In this document: positions 8,966 to 13,243 of the stretch, one piece after another | How positions within the stretch are numbered: the stretch's first letter is position 1 | Layout: every line of letters starts with the position of its first letter | Assembly (NCBI GenBank): GCA_900642245.1 | Contig: CAAAJI010000023.1 | Coordinates: 381,591 to 394,833, forward strand | Direction of reading: 5' to 3' | Source of the DNA: Fragilaria radians | Taxonomy: Eukaryota; Bacillariophyta; Fragilariophyceae; Fragilariales; Fragilariaceae | DNA: 13,243 bases | Notes under the pieces: generated by a model | Told to the model about the DNA's origin: nothing | Database searches by the model: none | What the model saw: only the letters and a program-made list of their open reading frames with translations | Position numbers and translations under genes: made by a program

Positions 8966-9461
8966 ATGGCCAGTGTTTCAAGCGGAGGAGCTATGCTTCG
9001 TCACGAAGATGAAAGCGAAGCTGAGGTAACAAGGGAGGATCAGGACAACATTAACAAGTTTGCTCGCTTGAATGCAAGATTGCATGAAATAAGAGCAGAA
9101 ATAAAAAATGTCAAGGTAGGTCAATTAGAATTTATGATGTTAATCATTTTGGCAATCATATTGTAAATACTCATAATGACCTATGCAACTATTTCAGCGA
9201 ACTCTTGAAGGTATAGATGATGCATCTACTGAGCTTATGATGGGAAGTGGAGAAAATGTTATGGTCTTGTTTGGTGGTGAAACATTCTTTGAAGCATCTG
9301 AAGAGGCTGCGACAGAATATTGCGAAACGCAAGTAGAGAAGTTTCAAACAGAGCTTGAGAAATTGTCGCAGGAGGAAACTAGTATCTTGGATGAACAGGC
9401 GACGCTGAAAAAGATGCTGTATGGGAGGTTTGGTAAAGCAATTCAATTAGAAGAAAAATAA
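8966..9461 (+). CDS. PFDN4: Prefoldin subunit 4 (two exons: 8966-9115, 9198-9461)
   Basis: The spliced product is 137 aa (50 plus 87), close to the roughly 130-aa family size. Prefoldin is the cytosolic hexamer that captures nascent actin and tubulin and delivers them to the CCT chaperonin; subunit 4 is one of its four beta-type subunits. The N-terminal helix begins VTREDQDNINKFARLNARL, strongly like the family signature with E/DQ-x-x-INKFAR. The middle (RTLEGIDDASTELMM, then VMVLFGGETFFEAS) matches the beta-hairpin region, where subunit 4 has a short acidic stretch followed by a 'G..F' strand. The C-terminal helix ends LKKMLYGRFGKAIQLE, matching the family's 'LYAKFG..INLE' ending. Both helices have coiled-coil heptads. 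Exon 1 ends in frame at AAG|GTAGGT and exon 2 begins at TTTCAG|CGA, restoring the family alignment without a gap. It diverges from SIN3 and converges on the HA-repeat gene. Confidence 0.95.
9116..9197 (+). other. Spliceosomal intron of PFDN4 (82 nt, phase 0)
   Basis: The donor is GTAGGT and the acceptor is TATTTCAG, with a possible branch point TAATGAC near 9174-9180. Reading through would add residues foreign to prefoldin and stop at about 9166; removing it joins NVK to RTLEGIDD, which fits the family. Confidence 0.9.
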
Positions 9462-9485
9462 CAGTTCAAGGCGAAAAAATGACGA

Positions 9486-11058
9486 CTAAGTTGTTAAGGT
9501 ATGATTTGATTCCTCTATTAGTCCAATATCTTTCAGCTGAGATATTCGATCCTCCGTCAGAGTTGTTTTCTCGCCTCGCAGTGACATTTTGTAATTCATA
9601 CGTTGTTGGGATACCCATAAGCCAAGTGTTGGATCTGAACTCCGAGGGACATTGCAGTCTCCATGTTTTGCCTTCCACCTTCTCAATTGGTGGAAATTTC
9701 TGTGCCAAGAAAGATCCCACTCGATTCGCCTAGTATCACCGCGGTTCCAGTCAAATCCGATGTTATTCAGAAGAGTAACACGAGTTGCAGTGATATGTGA
9801 TTTCTTCCCCTTCTCATAATTTGCAAAATTCACCTGTTTTGATAGCGACCATCAAATTCAATAATGGCAATTAGATATGTTAAATACTCAGTAATGAGCC
9901 ATGTAGGTGGACAAAAGTTGCACTCACCCGCTGCCACTCTACCCATTCTCCTAAGGCTCCACCTCCTCGTGGAACATTAGTATGACCATGTTTTTCCTGA
10001 AAGGCCGCTAGTTGAGCATATCGTCTCATCCAGAGCCATTGATTTTCATTCCAAATAACTCCGATGTCATCTAGTTTTCGAAGACGGCTAGCTTGGAGTT
10101 TCCCATTTGCTTTCAGATTTCGTTGATAGTTCATCCAAGAGGATAGTTGAGCATACTGAGGAATTTTGGGGACCCTGGTGTGATTGTATTTTCTTTTAAA
10201 CGCCACTAATTCCTGAAACCGAATTTCCCATGATGCATTTGAAATTATTTTAGTTTGCCGTCGATTAAAAAGTTCTGGTCCAAATCCAACTTCCTCTAGA
10301 GCTCGTCGGTGAGAGTCCGACAAAGTTGTATTCATTCCATTCAAGAACGCCAGATATTCCTTTCTCCGACTGTAGAACCAGGATCCAAATTCACCATCCG
10401 TAACACGTATGTCAATATGACCGTGTTTATCACGATATTCCTTGATCTCATGAAGTCGGTGTTGAAATTGCCATTCTTTTACATCCCATGTAAAACCTAC
10501 CTCGTTTAATTGTTCTATTCTATGCTTTTCTAATGTCCCAGCACGATAGGCTTTCCTATGCTTAGTCACCCATTGTCCCAACGTTTTGTACTTCATAGGG
10601 ACATTAACGTGACCAAACTCTCTTTTGAATTTAACAAGTTCGGCGAATCGTAGATCCCATATCCGCTGATTCTTATCCCAAACGAAGTTGATGTCATTCA
10701 ATAGAGCAATCTTGGTCTCGTTTAGTGTGCTAGGTTCTCCTCGCTTCCACTTTCGATATTCTTGTCTCTGATGTTGCATGAAGTTTTTAATTCCCTCTGA
10801 CGATGATAAGTTTTGATCTTTCAGATTTGGCACCTTAAGTATTTGGTAATAATTGACTAGTTCATCGTAGCGATCTTCCCACTTCTTATGTTTCACAGCA
10901 TGGCATCCTATACTTGAAAAGGAAGCTATGTGAAGCCTCATGAACGGAAAGTAGCAATAGCAACGATTACGTACACCCATAGATATCAAACATGATGCCA
11001 GAAATATTCGGCTGAATAAAACAAACCAGAACAGTTGACATTTAATCCATGCCTTCAT
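9486..11058 (-). CDS. Six-repeat helicase-associated (HA) domain protein, no helicase core (exons 11058-9928, 9833-9486)
   Basis: The spliced protein is 492 aa (377 plus 115). It consists almost entirely of HA repeats, each about 65 aa with pattern W-x-x-R/W-...-L-x-x-(F/Y)-K-...-GH-x-(N/D)-(V/I)-P-...-LG-x-W-...-R-...-L-x-x-(I/V)-G-(F/V)-x-W. They lie at about 58-128 (divergent), 133-192, 195-259, 277-337, 342-407 and 415-483. Clear examples are FKREFGHVNVP with LGQWVTKHRKAY, and FQEKHGHTNVP with LGEWVEWQR. HA domains occur C-terminal to some helicases and as free tandem repeats in diatoms, where nucleic-acid binding is suspected but not shown. No DEAD-box or Walker motif is present. Residues 1-60 contain no Asp or Glu, and residues 8-25 are hydrophobic (LFWFVLFSRIFLASCLIS), suggesting organelle or secretory targeting. 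Start at 11058 is the first in-frame ATG with A at -3; M27 and M40 are alternatives. The intron falls inside repeat 5. Confidence 0.88.
9834..9927 (-). other. Spliceosomal intron of the HA-repeat gene (94 nt, phase 0)
   Basis: On the minus strand the donor is CGG|GTGAGT (9927 downwards) and the acceptor is AAAACAG|GTGAAT (exon 2 begins at 9833). Joining gives LGEWVEWQR-VNFANYEKGK, which completes HA repeat 5 and its NIGFDW ending. Reading through instead stops at about 9880 in the middle of that repeat. Exon 2 also begins GTGA, so the splice is recognised by repeat continuity as well as by the GT and AG. Confidence 0.9.
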
Positions 11059-11930
11059 GATGTTTAAATTCTTTCATCGCTTTGAAAAACTGACAAGTTT
11101 TTTGACCACTATCACTAGAAAGAATATCCTTAAAAAAGAAATTTATCGGAATTCGATGCATTAGAACATTCCAACAGTGTAATCAAAGCTCTGTAGACGA
11201 AACAGAACATTCAAATTCATTAAGATTCTAAATTTTCATACTGGTTCAAAAGGCCTAAAGAAAGGAATCTTACAGCATGATCAGCTTACCAATGAGTGTC
11301 TTTCACAATGCTCATGACTTTAATATGTGGACCTTGAGAAGGGGGTAATTCCACCGTTTTCTTTGACATTTATCTGATTCCTAGCATTTTGCCCAAAAAA
11401 GGCTGCAATCATCAATCAATTGGGGTAATTGAAATTGATCACTTAAATCTGGACAAGATGCAAATTTCATTTGAGCTAGAAAGCAGATAATTGTTGATAG
11501 TATTTGTAAAGGCACTAATTTGAATTCACTTACCCACATTAAAACTCGTGTTTCAGTCCCAACTTATTAGGCAATTATTTTTTTCAATCATCAAAGCATT
11601 GTCTAAATTCAACATCCACTTGCATTTTGTTGATATACCATTTTTTAAAAATCAATGCAAAACTTTAATTAGTCAAAATCCCAATGAGCATTAATACTAG
11701 GTAAATTCCTTCAATTCAAGGCACAAAACAGTTATAACCATTGCTATCACCAGGTTCCAACTTGGACAGATAGAGAAAAAAATTGGCAATGCCATGTTTT
11801 GCTGTTATTCGAGCTACAAGCATTATAAATCCAAAATGGAGAACCCTAAATTGACTAAGTTTCAGCACGTTTACTCTTTGAGATGAGGGATATTTCACTA
11901 ATTTCTTTAGACAAGCTTGCGCCTCCCATT
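11059..11930. other. Intergenic region between two minus-strand genes, no firm gene
   Basis: This 872-bp AT-rich stretch holds the upstream region of the HA-repeat gene and the 3' end of the 291-aa gene. An open minus-strand frame from about 11945 to 11716 has no good ATG at its start and no recognised motif. A tiny frame at 11929-11855 starts one base after the preceding stop and encodes MGGASLSKEISEIS plus about ten residues; MGGxxxS resembles an N-myristoylation start, but 24 residues is too little to call. A short hairpin-like sequence (atcaat...attgat with inner caatt/aattg) lies at 11411-11439. No RNA gene was recognised. Confidence 0.4.
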
Positions 11931-12806
11931 TTACCCAAAAAATGGCTTACAAAAATTGTAGACACTAAATGCTAACAGGCCAATTTTATAAACCTCCATT
12001 TGCTTTGCGTTTGCAATTGCTCTTTCCATTGAGAACCCTGTACCATCATCCCCTAACTGCTTGATAGTTTGATATATGACAAAACCTGACATTGCTTGCG
12101 TTAATCCAAAGGATGTCTTCGGTTTGGCCGATGGTGGCACACTCCAATCCTGGGGAGTTCCATCCTCCATCATTGATTCCAGGGGCGCGGATGCCACCAC
12201 TTTTCTGGGGGAATAAGTGACTACTCTTAATGAAATTGCAAGAAGAAAAATAATTGCTCCAGCTGCCATAGTGTTGGTGATACGTCCCCGAAGGATAGGC
12301 AGAGATTGTTCAATCGCATCACGACAACGACTTGGGAAGTTTCGAATGAGTTGCTTTGGAGGTGTTCTATTCACCAGATCAGGTCCAACAATAAGTGCCA
12401 TCATCATTATCATGGATAAAATCATGATTGCGCGAGAGAAACCTATCAGGTAGATGATCCCGAGGAAAAGAAGGGACAGGAATGCCGCAGCATATTCTGG
12501 TTTTACTCCCAATTTATTGTGCGCCATCCTGTAGTACTTTGATATTTCCTGTCTGATTTTAGGATCATTTTTGATTTGAGAATACTGTGCTTGATACGTC
12601 TCTATCGTATTTGCTTTAACGATGTTATCCGGTTTTATGGCAATGGTTGTCTGAGAATTCACAAGATGAATAAGGTAGCGTGATCGATCTCTGCTGAATT
12701 GTACAGCTATTCCTAACTGTCCATTGATATCCTCACGTGAAGTTCCGTGGATTTTTACGATTGTTGACGGCGGATTACTCAGGATGTTAAGAGGATCTTG
12801 CGACAT
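11931..12806 (-). CDS. Membrane protein of unknown function with N-terminal SH3-like barrel
   Basis: This is a 291-aa single-exon protein that I cannot assign to a named family. Residues about 15-67 read VKIHGTSREDINGQLGIAV, then RSRYLIHLV, then IAIKPDNIVKAN. This fits a small beta-barrel motif recurrent in protists (h-h-GL-x-x-R-x-x-LNG-x-x-G-x-V ... RY-x-V-x-L ... KP-x-N-L). A charged helical stretch (68-100) follows, then hydrophobic segments at about 104-123, 125-143 (IMILSMIMMMALIV) and 179-198, probably three membrane passes. The C-terminal third has a Pro/Ser-rich loop (200-230), and a weakly hydrophobic patch at 274-285 (KIGLLAFSVYNF). No cleavable signal peptide is seen. The start at 12806 is the first in-frame ATG (A at -3); the open frame extends 48 nt upstream without another ATG. 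Barrel-side cytosolic topology is a guess. Confidence 0.82.
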   Translation of the reverse strand: MSQDPLNILSNPPSTIVKIHGTSREDINGQLGIAVQFSRDRSRYLIHLVNSQTTIAIKPDNIVKANTIETYQAQYSQIKNDPKIRQEISKYYRMAHNKLGVKPEYAAAFLSLLFLGIIYLIGFSRAIMILSMIMMMALIVGPDLVNRTPPKQLIRNFPSRCRDAIEQSLPILRGRITNTMAAGAIIFLLAISLRVVTYSPRKVVASAPLESMMEDGTPQDWSVPPSAKPKTSFGLTQAMSGFVIYQTIKQLGDDGTGFSMERAIANAKQMEVYKIGLLAFSVYNFCKPFFG

Positions 12807-13243
12807 GTTAAAGGTACAGAATGGGTGAAGCAAATATGTGTAGTGTGGTGGCAAACGTAGTATTTTTTGGAACTGCTCCGTATAATACGACAGTAACTAC
12901 TTTCTACAAGGAGGAAAATAGAGGGAGCACAAGTCTACATACGGAAAGCTAAACTAATTCACACATACATCTTTTCTCTATAGTTCTAATAGATTCTTGA
13001 TCCTGCATCCTCAGTCTTTAAGAAGATTATTCCACCAGGGCATTTCCAAAGGAGAATAGCACAATTGAATATTAAATGTATGAAATGCTTGGATGAGAGT
13101 TTTTTCTTGATTTATGTTACTTCGATGCATATGCATAAGAAACTATGTGAAAAAAAATAGAATTCGAATTTCAAAATGAAGTAATCGGATTATTCAAATC
13201 CAGTATCCTTATCCAAGTTCGTTAGGTGGTGTATTATTATGTT
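12807..13243. promoter_or_regulatory. Upstream region of the 291-aa membrane-protein gene
   Basis: These 437 bp precede a minus-strand ATG and run to the window edge, so they should include its promoter and 5' untranslated region. The perfect 12-bp palindrome ATGCATATGCAT sits at 13125-13136, and a short palindromic gaattcgaatt at 13162-13172. I see no coding frame and no clear TATA element placed for this gene. Confidence 0.4.

Noticed and set aside
9479..9733. 84-codon plus-strand open frame just after PFDN4
   Set aside because: It is antisense to exon 2 of the HA-repeat gene, whose repeat motifs are clear.
12807..12854. Start of the 291-aa protein at a TTG at 12854
   Set aside because: Non-ATG start; the ATG at 12806 has A at -3 and the barrel motif lies entirely downstream.

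Overview
The window looks like nuclear DNA from a stramenopile, most likely a diatom. The evidence is AT-rich intergenic DNA, few and short GT-AG introns (82 and 94 nt), a protein built of tandem helicase-associated (HA) repeats, an ankyrin plus coiled-coil protein of a style abundant in diatoms, and the remains of a Ty3/gypsy retroelement with diatom-like wording. The organism is inferred from gene style; no species can be named.

Layout, left to right. Positions 1-1290 (minus) hold a heavily decayed Ty3/gypsy relic. A reverse transcriptase N-terminal piece lies near 1122-1286, and an integrase with several frameshifts and an in-frame stop lies at 1-430, running off the left edge. Positions 1647-3029 (plus) encode an ankyrin/coiled-coil protein of 460 aa. 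An approximately 1 kb gene-poor gap follows. Positions 4049-8506 (minus) encode an intronless 1485-aa SIN3-family transcriptional corepressor scaffold. A 459-bp divergent promoter region, containing a perfect 9-bp inverted repeat, separates SIN3 from the two-exon prefoldin subunit 4 gene (8966-9461, plus). Only 24 bp separates the PFDN4 stop from the stop of a convergent two-exon gene (9486-11058, minus) for a 492-aa protein with six HA repeats and no visible helicase core. After an 872-bp gap, 11931-12806 (minus) encodes a 291-aa membrane protein of unknown function with an N-terminal SH3-like barrel. The last ~440 bp is its upstream region.

The genes do not form a pathway. SIN3 acts in chromatin (HDAC recruitment), prefoldin 4 in the cytosolic co-chaperone that hands actin and tubulin to CCT, and the other three have unknown roles. 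The most unusual points are the small beta-barrel apparently inserted in the SIN3 C-terminal region, the acid-free N-terminal leader of the HA-repeat protein, the barrel-plus-membrane architecture of the 291-aa protein, and the retroelement relic recognisable only by joining motifs across frames. I found no clearly new multi-gene system, tRNA, rRNA or CRISPR array.
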